Source: Adiantum capillus-veneris | Lineage: Eukaryota > Streptophyta > Polypodiopsida > Polypodiales > Pteridaceae | Direction of reading: 5' to 3' | Length of the DNA stretch: 64,000 nucleotides | Assembly (NCBI GenBank): GCA_014529385.2 | Contig: CM043956.1 | Span: 59,343,120-59,407,119 of the forward strand | Part shown: positions 33,730 to 42,291 of the stretch, piece by piece | How the letters are laid out: each line of letters starts with the position of its first letter | How positions within the stretch are numbered: position 1 is the first letter of the stretch | The notes under the pieces: generated by a model | Seen by the model: only the letters and a program-made list of their open reading frames with translations | Database searches by the model: none | What the model was told of the DNA's origin: nothing | Program-made: the position numbers and the translations under genes

Positions 33730-35533
33730 TGATAGCCATTTTTCGGCTATCCACAATTTCCACACTAAGTTACTCCACCCTACCAAATTCACCCAAACGC
33801 TATGTCTATCCCTACCATTTCACTGTATATAGGCGTGTGTGAGTTAGGGGGCTTTTCCCATATCTTCTTAAAAACCCTCAGCTAGCTAGTCACTGGGCTA
33901 GTTGAGCCAAAAAAATAAAAAAAATAAAAAATAAAAGTATATTATGGCCTCTTTGTGTGTAAATATTTCATTGTATATATGGCCTAAATATAGGGATTTT
34001 TTATAATTATTTTGGTATTTTATTTAAATATTTCTACTTAGGTGTGTGTTTTATTAAACATATGTACACCTTCTTTCATCCTCTTACACCATAATTATAT
34101 TTTTTGCCAATATGTACATACTCTAACCTCATATATTTCCTTTATACAAATCACTCCCACATTTTCACCTTCACCCTCGTGAAAACAAAAAATTGATTTC
34201 TACTCATTGGTTACGTTTATTATATTATTTACTTGCATACCTTTTCCTCTTTCACCCAAAATAATTCAAAGAGGGACCATATCATATGATTCCAATATCT
34301 TTCCATATCCATAACTCCTCCATATTTTTATTATTGTTTTTACTCATTATTCTAACACCATGTGCTCATTGAGCTAAAATCCATGAATAGTCCATACACT
34401 ACTCCCACCATGTATATATTTCTTTATTCACCAATAATCCTCCTCCATGCATGGGTCAAGGGCAACTTGGATGCTTTGTATTATAATATGACAAAGGAGG
34501 GGTTCACTCTTGGATGCATTGTACAAATTCAACAAAGGAGGGGGCCACTAAAAGACTTTTGCAGGCATAAAAACAGGCTTTTTGGTGAGAATTTTGGCAC
34601 CTATCTCCACTGCGAATTTGGAGTGGTGGTCAAAAGAGAAAATGTAGTCCACGCTCTGAATAATCACCTCAAATTTGTTCATGATTTTTGCAGTTACCAG
34701 CGGTGAGCTATGATTTTTTGAGTGGACCCCAGTCTGCCCACTTTTCTCACAAGTAGCCCTTAGTCTTCTCTCACCCTTCCACACACCTACTCACTCTTAC
34801 ACATCCCTCCCTCTCCTTACCTCACTCAAACCTACAATTTCCATGGATTCTCCCACTCTCTTCACCATTACCCTTCTCTCTCATCCCTATAGTTCTTTTA
34901 TGAACCTCTACATACATACACCCTCTCCATGTCTCTCTCTATTGCTTCTATGTTACAATTTCATTTACCTCTCCTAAAAATATCTAAAATTCAGCATCTT
35001 AACCATGATAACTTCTGAAAATTGAGGATTTTTCATCAACAAATCCTCTTTTCATCGTGGTGGTCAACCGTGGCGGCGGCGTAAAGAAGCGAAGAAGAAG
35101 AAGAAGACCAGCGGTCATTTTTTCCACAATCTACACAAGGGTGAGTTCAAGCTTCTTCAAAGCTTCACCATCTCAATGATTCTCTTTTAATTCACCCCTC
35201 TTCCTTCATCAAATCAACTCATCCTACCCATTGTAAATGTATCACTAAAAATTCTAGTGATTATTACCACTAACAACTAACTTCTCTTGTAAAAATGCAC
35301 CCACACTATCAACATATGGAGTAGGCAACCGCACAAGTAAACCAAATTCACTCACTCCCATGGAAGTTTCTCTCCTTTCACCACATCAATAATTCTCTTA
35401 CTTGAGCCCACATCCATGTGACTCAAGAGAAAAGAGAGACCCCATTCTCATTTGAAATTCATAAAAATTCATAATCCTTGATCTTTCCTAATAAAATTGA
35501 TTAGGCTTAATCCTAATCAAGGCTTCTAAAACC

Positions 35534-35542
35534 TATAAATAG
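35534..35542 (+). promoter_or_regulatory. TATA box of the Gypsy-3 5' LTR
   Basis: TATAAATAG preceded by CC is a good plant TATA box. Just upstream is the palindrome-like GATTAGGCTTAATCCTAATC (35500-35519). The right LTR has the same site at 44096-44104. Transcription would start some 30 bases downstream and include the (TC)n tract in the leader. Confidence 0.75.
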
Positions 35543-36039
35543 AACCCATTCCTCCTTGTAAAAGATATCACTATGCCATTGCCCACTAGATTGAGCGTAG
35601 CACACGCCAGTTCTATCTTGGTTGTAAAGAGAGAGTAAGCTTTCTATACACCATCACTTTGGTGCATAGAAAAGCTTGAGCTAGTTTGAGTGAGTGCGAG
35701 TAGAAGATATTCTTCCTACCATTGTTGTATCTACCCCAACATCAATGAATTGGTAGTTTTGGGTGCAATTCATGTCCAAAGGCTCATGCTTCTCCTCCAA
35801 TTTGGCTTGGCAAACTCATTCAGCTTCATAAGGTGACTTGTTTCATTGAAGGTTGTTGTTTTGTTGCTTGTGATTCATTGGCTATTGTTTGGCTACCATT
35901 GTAAGAGGGTGGATGGTGAGAGGGCTCCCATAACCCTAAGACAATGTGCTAGTGATGCTATAACCAAATCTTGTCACTTGATTCCGCAAGCTCTAAGTTC
36001 CTTTTTGTGCAAAATATAAAGTTGAAGCTAAGTTGTACA

Positions 36040-36042
<3 letters not shown>

Positions 36043-36104
<62 letters not shown>
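36043..36104 (+). repeat. (TC)n microsatellite in the Gypsy-3 5' LTR
   Basis: 62 bases of TC here against 54 in the right LTR (44605-44658). The tract sits downstream of the TATA box. Confidence 0.95.
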
Positions 36105-36107
<3 letters not shown>

Positions 36108-36370
36108 TTTTAGTGTGTGAGAGTGTTCCATTGGTGTTAGGGTTAGTGTAAATCCATTGCTTGTTTGTGGGTTGCCCTAACGATTCTCCTCTTTTGCGTC
36201 CTAGTTCACTCTTAAACTAGGTGGTGCCCCTTGTGTAGTTGGGATTTGGCTGTGGATTTGTTGTTTTGGTTTGTGTTGTGTTGTGCCCCAGCCCCATTGA
36301 GCAGCACGGGAGCCTTGAAGGGTGTCTAGAGGTTGCTCTTCTTGTTGCCCTCCCGGGATCGCCTTAATTT

Positions 36371-36388
36371 TGGTGCCCCCACTGAGGA
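36371..36388 (+). other. Gypsy-3 primer binding site
   Basis: TGGTGCCCCCACTGAGGA follows the LTR end after a short spacer, as is common for gypsy elements. It starts with TGG, as the complement of a tRNA 3' CCA end must. I cannot name the tRNA. Confidence 0.65.
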
Positions 36389-36443
36389 CAGGCTTGTGTA
36401 TGTTTTGTGAAGGCTCAACCTTTAGCATAATCAAGTAGCTTGC

Positions 36444-36656
36444 ATGAATCACGAGAATTTGTATGATCCCTTCATTCCCATTGCAAGGCAAAAGGTACAC
36501 ATAATTGTTAGTACTAAGTTGCAATTTCAACGAGTAATTCGTAGAATTTTAGGTCCTCTTAGGTTGGTAGAGATAAACGCATTAGTTAATCCTTTTATTT
36601 TGCCTCTCATTAGGTACGACCTTAGTTTGGACGTCTATATTTTTGTTTTGTTTTAA
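36444..36656 (+). CDS. small ORF 1 upstream of Gypsy-3 gag (70 aa), unknown
   Basis: The frame runs from ATG 36444 to TAA 36654-36656. It has no known motif: a mixed N-terminus (MNHENLYDPFIPIARQ), then a region with VEINALVNPFILPLIRY and the hydrophobic end DVYIFVLF. It is homologous to small ORF 2 just downstream: over 53 residues aligned without gaps, 23 are identical. Both lie in one frame between the primer site and gag. Ogre elements carry an extra ORF before gag, so the position has precedent, but I see no similarity I could name. It could be a leader-encoded protein or the relic of a longer one. Confidence 0.55.
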   Translation: MNHENLYDPFIPIARQKVHIIVSTKLQFQRVIRRILGPLRLVEINALVNPFILPLIRYDLSLDVYIFVLF

Positions 36657-36677
36657 GAATTAGGTCATGCATAGACC

Positions 36678-36896
36678 ATGGATAATGGCCCAGGAATACA
36701 GGTTTTTCCCTTTCATTTCACTCCAGACATTAGAGTAAACATTGCAATTAGTAGAAATATCCATTTTCAACAACGTATGGTATTCATGTTTGGTGCCCAA
36801 AGAGTAGGAGAAATTCTCGCGTCACCAAACCCTGTCATTCTATCTCTTATTGATTATCATAGGTCATTTGATGTGCATATTTTTATTTTGTTGTAG
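36678..36896 (+). CDS. small ORF 2 upstream of Gypsy-3 gag (72 aa), paralogue of small ORF 1
   Basis: The frame runs from ATG 36678 to TAG 36894-36896, 21 bases after the stop of small ORF 1 and in the same frame. The shared core includes G-x-x-R-x-x-E-I-x-A-x-x-N-P-x-I-L-x-L-I-x-Y, then S-x-D-V-x-I-F-x-L. The C-termini are hydrophobic but short for a membrane span. The pair looks like a tandem duplication that has kept its reading frame while the sequence diverged. Function unknown. Confidence 0.55.
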   Translation: MDNGPGIQVFPFHFTPDIRVNIAISRNIHFQQRMVFMFGAQRVGEILASPNPVILSLIDYHRSFDVHIFILL

Positions 36897-36981
36897 AATA
36901 GATTGCAAGCTAGAAAACATTATTGTGTAGATCTTTTTAAGAAAGAAAAACAAAAACGGGTGTCACTTTGAAATCAATTCA

Positions 36982-37884
36982 ATGGAAAGCCAACGCCAAA
37001 TGTTTGGGTATCCTCTTTTCTTTGGAGAGCCTGGAGAGGATGCAGAATTATTTTTAGCGAATTTCAAGATGTCTTGCCGTATCAAGAGGATAGTAACTGA
37101 TCAAGAACGTGTAGAAATGTTTGAGGTGGTCCTTAGGAAAGATGCTAGCACTTGGTTTGAATCTTTGCCTGAGGAAGTTAAAGGGAATTACATGGAAGTT
37201 TTGAATCGTTTCAAGAAATACTTCTTTGATCCCCAAAACACTCAAAAACTATGGCAAGACATTGTTTCTCATAAGCAAAAAGACTTAGATGATTACTACT
37301 TGTACAAGCAAGATTTTCTACGTCTTTGGGCTCTATGGATACGAAATGTTGCTAACCCTGGTGATGGTGCAGAATTTTTAAAGAAGGAGAGGTTCATAGC
37401 CAGACTCTTTCCTGACCTTAAGGTAAAAGTTGAGGCGGGTGCACCTGCTACCTTTGATGCAGCTGAAACTAGGGCTGCTGAGAAGTATAGGAAACTCAAG
37501 TGCTTAAGGGGAGAGGTTCCAATAGAAGTTCTTAGACCCAAAGGTAAGTCACAAGCATCAACATCTATGGAGCTTCCTGAGGTAACGGCTGAAGTGATTG
37601 AGAAGTTAAATGAATCTTTAAGCAGCCTGTCAATTCACCTTGCACAAGCTGTAGGTCCAAAGGGACAAGCAAAGAAGTCAGAAGAGAGAGAGCCACGAAC
37701 TAGGAGAGTCTTGCAATGTTGGAATTGCGGTGAGTCTGGACATGGGATGTATAATTGTCCTTGGCCCCGTGGGGAGCCAGGGAGACCTAACTTGAATTAC
37801 CCAGTGATGAATGCAGGTGAAGGAACTAGTCAGCAACCACGGCTTATACAAAGGCCAAATGGAGCAAGACCACCTCCACAATGA
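36982..37884 (+). CDS. Gypsy-3 gag (300 aa)
   Basis: It starts at ATG 36982 (MESQRQMFGYPLFFGEPGED). Residues 15-190 form the retrotransposon Gag capsid region (DAELFLANFKMSCRIKRI, then ASTWFESLPEEVKGNYMEVL, then FKKYFFDPQN). The zinc knuckle CWNCGESGHGMYNC at 37717-37758 is a complete CX2CX4HX4C, so RNA binding should be intact. The frame ends at TGA 37882-37884, but the next codons stay open in the same frame into protease. The stop may therefore be a CGA-to-TGA mutation or a read-through site. Gag would build the particle in the cytoplasm. Confidence 0.93.
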   Translation: MESQRQMFGYPLFFGEPGEDAELFLANFKMSCRIKRIVTDQERVEMFEVVLRKDASTWFESLPEEVKGNYMEVLNRFKKYFFDPQNTQKLWQDIVSHKQKDLDDYYLYKQDFLRLWALWIRNVANPGDGAEFLKKERFIARLFPDLKVKVEAGAPATFDAAETRAAEKYRKLKCLRGEVPIEVLRPKGKSQASTSMELPEVTAEVIEKLNESLSSLSIHLAQAVGPKGQAKKSEEREPRTRRVLQCWNCGESGHGMYNCPWPRGEPGRPNLNYPVMNAGEGTSQQPRLIQRPNGARPPPQ

Positions 37885-38895
37885 GTGGAAGGAGTTCCAC
37901 CTTTGCCAGACCCAAACGTGCATGTGGTAGAGGTGAAAAATTCAAGAGAGGTTGACATGGAAGCAAATGACATTAAGCGTGGCCGAGGGAAAGGTAAGGA
38001 GAAAGGAGTTACATCACAAAGTGACCATGGACGAGAAAAGAAGGCAAAGGAGACCAAGGAAGCTAAGAGGACTCGACGTCGTATCAACCTCCAAGACTTT
38101 CCTCTTGGACATGGAATGGCTCCATACAACCTGTTGGAAGACATGAGAGGTAAGGGTCCTGATATCTCATGGCCTCAATTTCTTGCATTATGTCCACAAG
38201 TTAGGAGGGATTTAACAAGGGCAGTTAGCACTAGGAGAAAGGTAAAAGAGAGTGTGCATGTTGTAAAAATTGCACAAGCTGAAATGAATGAGGACATTAC
38301 ATCTGTGCTAGATTGTTACATAAAAGGGAGATTGGTTAGGAAAGGTCTAGTGGATGGGGGTGCACAAATTTGCATCATGACAGAGGGACTCATGCAAAAA
38401 CTAGGCATGCACATCCATGAGACACCTAAAATTAAGGTCAAGATGGCAAACAATAGCAAGGCTAGGTGCGTAGACATTTGTAAAAATGTTTTTGTGGAGG
38501 CCTTTGGCATTAAAAAGGCAGTGGATTTCAATGTCATGTCTACCAAAGGAAATGGTTACCCATTTATCCTAGGGAGACCATGGCTAATGAAAATGCGAGC
38601 TTTGCAGGATTGGGAGAGTGGAAAGCTAATTTGCAGGAACGACAATCATAAGAAGGTTGTCTTTGACATGAAGGAGAAACGCCAAGAGGAGCTCCATGAA
38701 GAATCATCTCAAAGTGAGACGGAAGAAGGTTGGACCGATAACACTTCAGAAGAAGAAAGTAGGGGCAGCATTACTGAAGAGGAGTCTTCCATCGAAGTCA
38801 TGGGGGTAAGGTTTAAGCCAACCAACCAACCAAGAGACCTCTTGTCAAGGTTTGGAGGAGGTAGGTTCCCAAGAGAACCAAAAAGTGGAAGATGA
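37885..38895 (+). CDS. Gypsy-3 protease region
   Basis: It is in the same frame as gag, directly after its TGA. A Lys/Arg-rich linker (KRGRGKGKEKG, REKKAKETKEAKRTRRR) leads to the aspartic protease. The active-site loop is LVDGGAQICIM (Asp codon 38353-38355), with DGG in place of D-S/T-G, as in many Tat-type elements. The second conserved block is YPFILGRPWLMKMRALQDWE. After an acidic tail the frame ends with TGA at 38893-38895. RT continues in another frame overlapping by about 40 bases, so a frame change separates them. Confidence 0.88.
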   Translation: MEGVPPLPDPNVHVVEVKNSREVDMEANDIKRGRGKGKEKGVTSQSDHGREKKAKETKEAKRTRRRINLQDFPLGHGMAPYNLLEDMRGKGPDISWPQFLALCPQVRRDLTRAVSTRRKVKESVHVVKIAQAEMNEDITSVLDCYIKGRLVRKGLVDGGAQICIMTEGLMQKLGMHIHETPKIKVKMANNSKARCVDICKNVFVEAFGIKKAVDFNVMSTKGNGYPFILGRPWLMKMRALQDWESGKLICRNDNHKKVVFDMKEKRQEELHEESSQSETEEGWTDNTSEEESRGSITEEESSIEVMGVRFKPTNQPRDLLSRFGGGRFPREPKSGR

Positions 38896-39877
38896 AAGAA
38901 TGCTAGAAGGTATGCTATCTACAACACTTACAAAGGATGAAAGAGAGGAGTTCAAATGTGTGCTAAGGAAATTTCCTAGGCTTTTTGCTAAAGACTACAC
39001 CGATGTGCGTGGAGTAGATGCTGTTCAACACAAAATTGAGTTGAAGCCAGAGGCCACACCTAAGGCTCAGAAGCTACGAAGGCTAGGATTCATCAAGGAG
39101 CAGGCTTTACTCAAGGAGGTAAGAAAGCTTCTAGCAGCAGGTTTCATTTATCTAGTGGAGAATTCAGAGTGGGTCTCTCCCGTTGTTGTCACTCCTAAGA
39201 AGAACGTAAAGTGGAGGGTGTGTGTGGATTACCGTCCACTCAATGAGGCAACAAAAAGAGATCACTTTCCCCTCCCATTTCAGGATGAGATACTAAATGA
39301 GGTAGCTGGTCATGAGAAGTACACTGTGTGTGATGGCTACTCAGGCTACTTTCAAATAGGTATCGCATTGGAAGATCAATTGAAAACAACCTTTATCACT
39401 CCTTGGGGTTGTTATGCTTTTAGAGTCATGCCATTTGGTCTGACAAATGCTCCTGCAACATTCCAACGTTTCATGAACATGGTGTTTCAGGCATTCTTTG
39501 GAAAGTCAATTAGGGTGTTCATTGATGATTTCTGCATTTATAACTCAAAATCATTGCATCTACAAAGGGTAGAAGAAGGTTTAAAGAAGCTCTACGACAT
39601 GGGAGGTCAACTCAACCCCGACAAGTGCCACATAGGTGAGGATGAAGTGATCTTGCTCGGTCACAAGGTTTCCTATAAAGGCATTGAGGTGGATCCTTCA
39701 AAGGCAAAGGCTCTTATTGAGCTCCCATCACCGAAGAGTCTTAAGGAGGTCATCTCTTTTATTCAGAAGGTGAAGTATATGTCATGCTTCATTCACTTAG
39801 CCTCGGAGTTGCTTCATCCTTTGCAAAAGTTGACACAACAAGTAGAATTTGCATGGTATGATGAGCTTGAAGAGTAA
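38852..39877 (+). CDS. Gypsy-3 reverse transcriptase
   Basis: This frame carries a full gypsy RT. It begins with LRKFPRLFAKDYTDVRGVD, then VSPVVVTPKKNVKWRVCVDY, then KYTVCDGYSGYFQIGIALED and MPFGLTNAPATFQRFMN. The catalytic block is FIDDFCIY (GAT GAT at 39524-39529), so both metal-binding Asp are present. The connection region has LGHKVSYKGIEVDPSKAKAL and ELPSPKSLKEVISFIQKVKY. TAA at 39875-39877 interrupts just as RNase H starts, in the same frame. The ATG at 38852 is only the first Met. In the element the enzyme is cut from a polyprotein. Confidence 0.92.
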   Translation: MEEVGSQENQKVEDERMLEGMLSTTLTKDEREEFKCVLRKFPRLFAKDYTDVRGVDAVQHKIELKPEATPKAQKLRRLGFIKEQALLKEVRKLLAAGFIYLVENSEWVSPVVVTPKKNVKWRVCVDYRPLNEATKRDHFPLPFQDEILNEVAGHEKYTVCDGYSGYFQIGIALEDQLKTTFITPWGCYAFRVMPFGLTNAPATFQRFMNMVFQAFFGKSIRVFIDDFCIYNSKSLHLQRVEEGLKKLYDMGGQLNPDKCHIGEDEVILLGHKVSYKGIEVDPSKAKALIELPSPKSLKEVISFIQKVKYMSCFIHLASELLHPLQKLTQQVEFAWYDELEE

Positions 39878-40340
39878 TTTTGTAACATTAAAGTCATTTT
39901 GTCAGAGCTACCAACACTCATGCCTCCTTGTTGGGAGTACACATTCTTTGTTAGCTCTAGTGTTGGAAGGGAAACAATTGGTGCTGTGTTGCTACAACAA
40001 GATCCCCACAGTACAAGGATGCGACCCATCTACTTTTCTAGTAGGGTCATGAATGCTTTGGAGAGAGACTACACAGAAGCAGAACTCATGATGCTTTCTC
40101 TCATGTTTGCGGTGAGAAAGTTTAGATCCTACCTGCTACCAAAACCTTTTGTAATTCTCACTGCAGAAAATTTGTTCCCTTGGGTGTCATCTCAAATGAA
40201 TCTTAGTACTAGGATCTCAAAGTGGATTATGGAGTTGCAAGAGTTCCAATACTCTTTCAAGGTAGAAGATAGTGTGCGTGCACAATTGGCAGGGATTCTC
40301 ACTTATAGGGTACATGAGAAGGAAATTAAGGTGCCTCAAG
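39878..40340 (+). pseudogene. Gypsy-3 RNase H domain
   Basis: After the TAA the frame continues with YTFFVSSSVGRETIGAVLLQ, then YFSSRVMNALERDYTEAELM, then VILTAENLFPWVSSQM. The acidic first site of normal gypsy RNase H (usually a Y/F-x-D motif) reads VSSSV, and the third (usually LTDNPF or LTAEN) keeps Glu only. The domain may thus have lost catalysis, as reported for the first RNase H of dual-RNase H plant elements. Confidence 0.75.
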
Positions 40341-40790
40341 TAAAGACCCTACCATTGCCACCACCAAAAAGTATTCCCAATGCTTTTACCTTGTTCTTTG
40401 ATGGAGCTTTTCGACGAGCCACAGGGAAAGCAGGGGGAGGGCTAGTGTTGCTCAACCCAAGGGGAGAGGTGGTCATGAAAGAGAAGGTCAATCTACTAGG
40501 TTCAACTAGCAACAATGAAGTAGAATACGACACACTACTTCATGGTTTGAAGATGTGCATTGGCCAAGGGATAAAAACGTCTCATGGTAAAGGGAGATGC
40601 ACTTCTCATTGTTAAACAGATTTTAGGCATTTGGGCATGCAAGAATGAAAGCTTAAGGACAAAATTTCATGCCATTCGTAGGATGTTTAATCAGTTTGAA
40701 GAAGTGTAACTATATCATATTCCGAGGAAACAAAATGAAGATGCCGATTTAATTGCACAACAAGCAGTTACATGTGTTGAGAGAGAAGTG
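40341..40790 (+). pseudogene. Gypsy-3 second RNase H-like domain
   Basis: FTLFFDGAFRRATGKAGGGL (Asp 40400-40402) is the start of an RNase H1-type fold. It is followed by SNNEVEYDTLLHGLKMCI (Glu 40523-40525) and, after a frame change near 40580, GDALLIVKQILGIW (Asp 40596-40598). It ends in RKQNEDADLIAQQA, which supplies the fourth acidic site. All four catalytic positions are present. This is the additional domain that marks Tat/Ogre-like elements. A TAA at 40707-40709 sits within it. It would take over RNA removal from the degenerate first domain. Confidence 0.82.
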
Positions 40791-42263
40791 CAGGTCATCA
40801 TGGTGGCAGCAGCTGTCAAGCAACCGAGATACCAGGGATTGGAGTCATTGGCTCCCATTATTGGCTACATTTTGGAGGGTGAGTTTCCACAAGACTTCAC
40901 GAAGGCTCAGAAGAGGAGACTCATGAACAAGGCAAGTTTCTATCTCTTCCTAGAAGGCTCCCTCTATCAAAGAGGGAAGGATCAAGTGTGCAGAAGAGTA
41001 CCAACTATCGAGGAAATTCCAGCCATTCTAAAAGGTTTGCATGAAGAGGCATGTGGTGGTCATTTTGCCCAAGAATCAACTGTGAAGAAGATTTTGCTTG
41101 CGGGGTATGTTTGGCCAAGCTTGCATGTGGATGTTCAACATTGGTGTAAAAGCTGTCACAATTGTCAGATAAATGGAAATAGAAGGTTGGTGCATGGCCC
41201 GAGGCAAATAGTGTTTGCAAATGGACCCTTTGAAAAGTGGGGCATTGATGCTATGGTTCCTCTGCCTAGGACAAAAAATGGTAAACTCTACATTCTAGTG
41301 GCTGTAGACTATATGATTAGGTGGGTGGAAGCTCAAAGTGTGGCAAGAGTGAATGAGAGGACAGTTAGCAAGTTTGTGTACAATCACATTTGTTGCAGAT
41401 TTGGCACACCTTTGGAGATTGTTTCTGATAATGGTCCAGGGTTTAGGAAGGGCTTTCTCACAGAAGTTTGTGAAGAGCTTCACATTCTACATCGTCATAG
41501 CACACCATACTACCCACAATCAAATGGTTTGGTGGAGAAGGCTAATGGTGTCATTGCAGGAATTATTAGAAAGATGGTGCAAAACAAGACAAAATTATGG
41601 GATGACTTCTTGGATGGTGCCTTGTGGGCATATCGAACCACATATAGGGAAGCCACGGAGTTCACACCATTTCACTCGGTCTATGGTCAAGAGGCTTTGC
41701 AGCCTATCGAGCTCAACATTCCAATAATGCGACTTCATGGCAAAGGAGCACAAGATGATCAAGAGGTATGGATGGATCGACTTCTTACGTTAGTGGAGCT
41801 TGAGTGGAAAAGAGAAGCAGCATATGAGTGCTACAAGAGGAAAGCCACACAAGCGAAAGAAACGCACGACAAGAAACTGAAGGACAAAGGCATCAAGGAA
41901 GGAGAGCTTGTGCTAAGGTATGACAATCGACTTGACAATCGTTTTGATGCCAAGTTTAAAACTAAATGGCAAGGGCCATACATAGTCAAGAAGGCTTTCA
42001 ATTCTAATTACTATCAGCTTATGGACTTCAATGGTAAAGAGCACTCCAGGAAGGTAAACGGGTATCTCTTGAAGCCCTATTTGAGTCGCCTTCTACCAAA
42101 GGATCTACCAAAGATCTTTCCAAAGGCCGTTGTCTCATGTAAGTATTGTTACATGAAGCATGAGTGTAACACAAAACAAAATTCTGAGGGGCCAAACAAT
42201 GAAGATCTCGTCAAGGACTCTGAAGCACTCTCTTTAAAAAAGATGCTCTATGATGGTACATGA
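40788..42263 (+). CDS. Gypsy-3 integrase (491-codon open frame)
   Basis: This is a complete gypsy integrase in one open frame. The zinc-binding module is HEEACGGHFAQ with HWCKSCHNCQ. The catalytic triad is WGIDAMVPL (Asp 41247-41249), IVSDNGPGF (Asp 41427-41429) and NGLVEKANG (Glu 41535-41537). ALWAYRTTYREATEFTPF and VYGQEALQPIELNIP follow, then the C-terminal module KFKTKWQGPYIVKKAF. There is no chromodomain, unlike Gypsy-1/2. The frame ends at TGA 42261-42263, 16 bases before the purine tract. It is the best preserved enzyme in the window, though it depends on a polyprotein whose upstream frames are broken. Confidence 0.93.
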   Translation: MQVIMVAAAVKQPRYQGLESLAPIIGYILEGEFPQDFTKAQKRRLMNKASFYLFLEGSLYQRGKDQVCRRVPTIEEIPAILKGLHEEACGGHFAQESTVKKILLAGYVWPSLHVDVQHWCKSCHNCQINGNRRLVHGPRQIVFANGPFEKWGIDAMVPLPRTKNGKLYILVAVDYMIRWVEAQSVARVNERTVSKFVYNHICCRFGTPLEIVSDNGPGFRKGFLTEVCEELHILHRHSTPYYPQSNGLVEKANGVIAGIIRKMVQNKTKLWDDFLDGALWAYRTTYREATEFTPFHSVYGQEALQPIELNIPIMRLHGKGAQDDQEVWMDRLLTLVELEWKREAAYECYKRKATQAKETHDKKLKDKGIKEGELVLRYDNRLDNRFDAKFKTKWQGPYIVKKAFNSNYYQLMDFNGKEHSRKVNGYLLKPYLSRLLPKDLPKIFPKAVVSCKYCYMKHECNTKQNSEGPNNEDLVKDSEALSLKKMLYDGT

Positions 42264-42278
42264 ATATACCATCATCCT

Positions 42279-42291
42279 GGGGGAGGGCTAA
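42279..42291 (+). other. Gypsy-3 polypurine tract
   Basis: GGGGGAGGGCTAA lies directly before the TGATAGCC start of the right LTR. It would prime plus-strand DNA synthesis. Confidence 0.85.

Larger units (their letters stand above)
33730..36366 (+). repeat. Gypsy-3 5' LTR (about 2.64 kb)
   Basis: It starts TGATAGCCATTTTTCGGC. A TATA box (35534-35542) and a (TC)n tract (36043-36104) lie in its 3' half. The exact end is uncertain by a few bases (GCCTTA here against GCCTCA in the right copy). A long CT-rich non-coding stretch precedes the TATA box. Confidence 0.92.
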
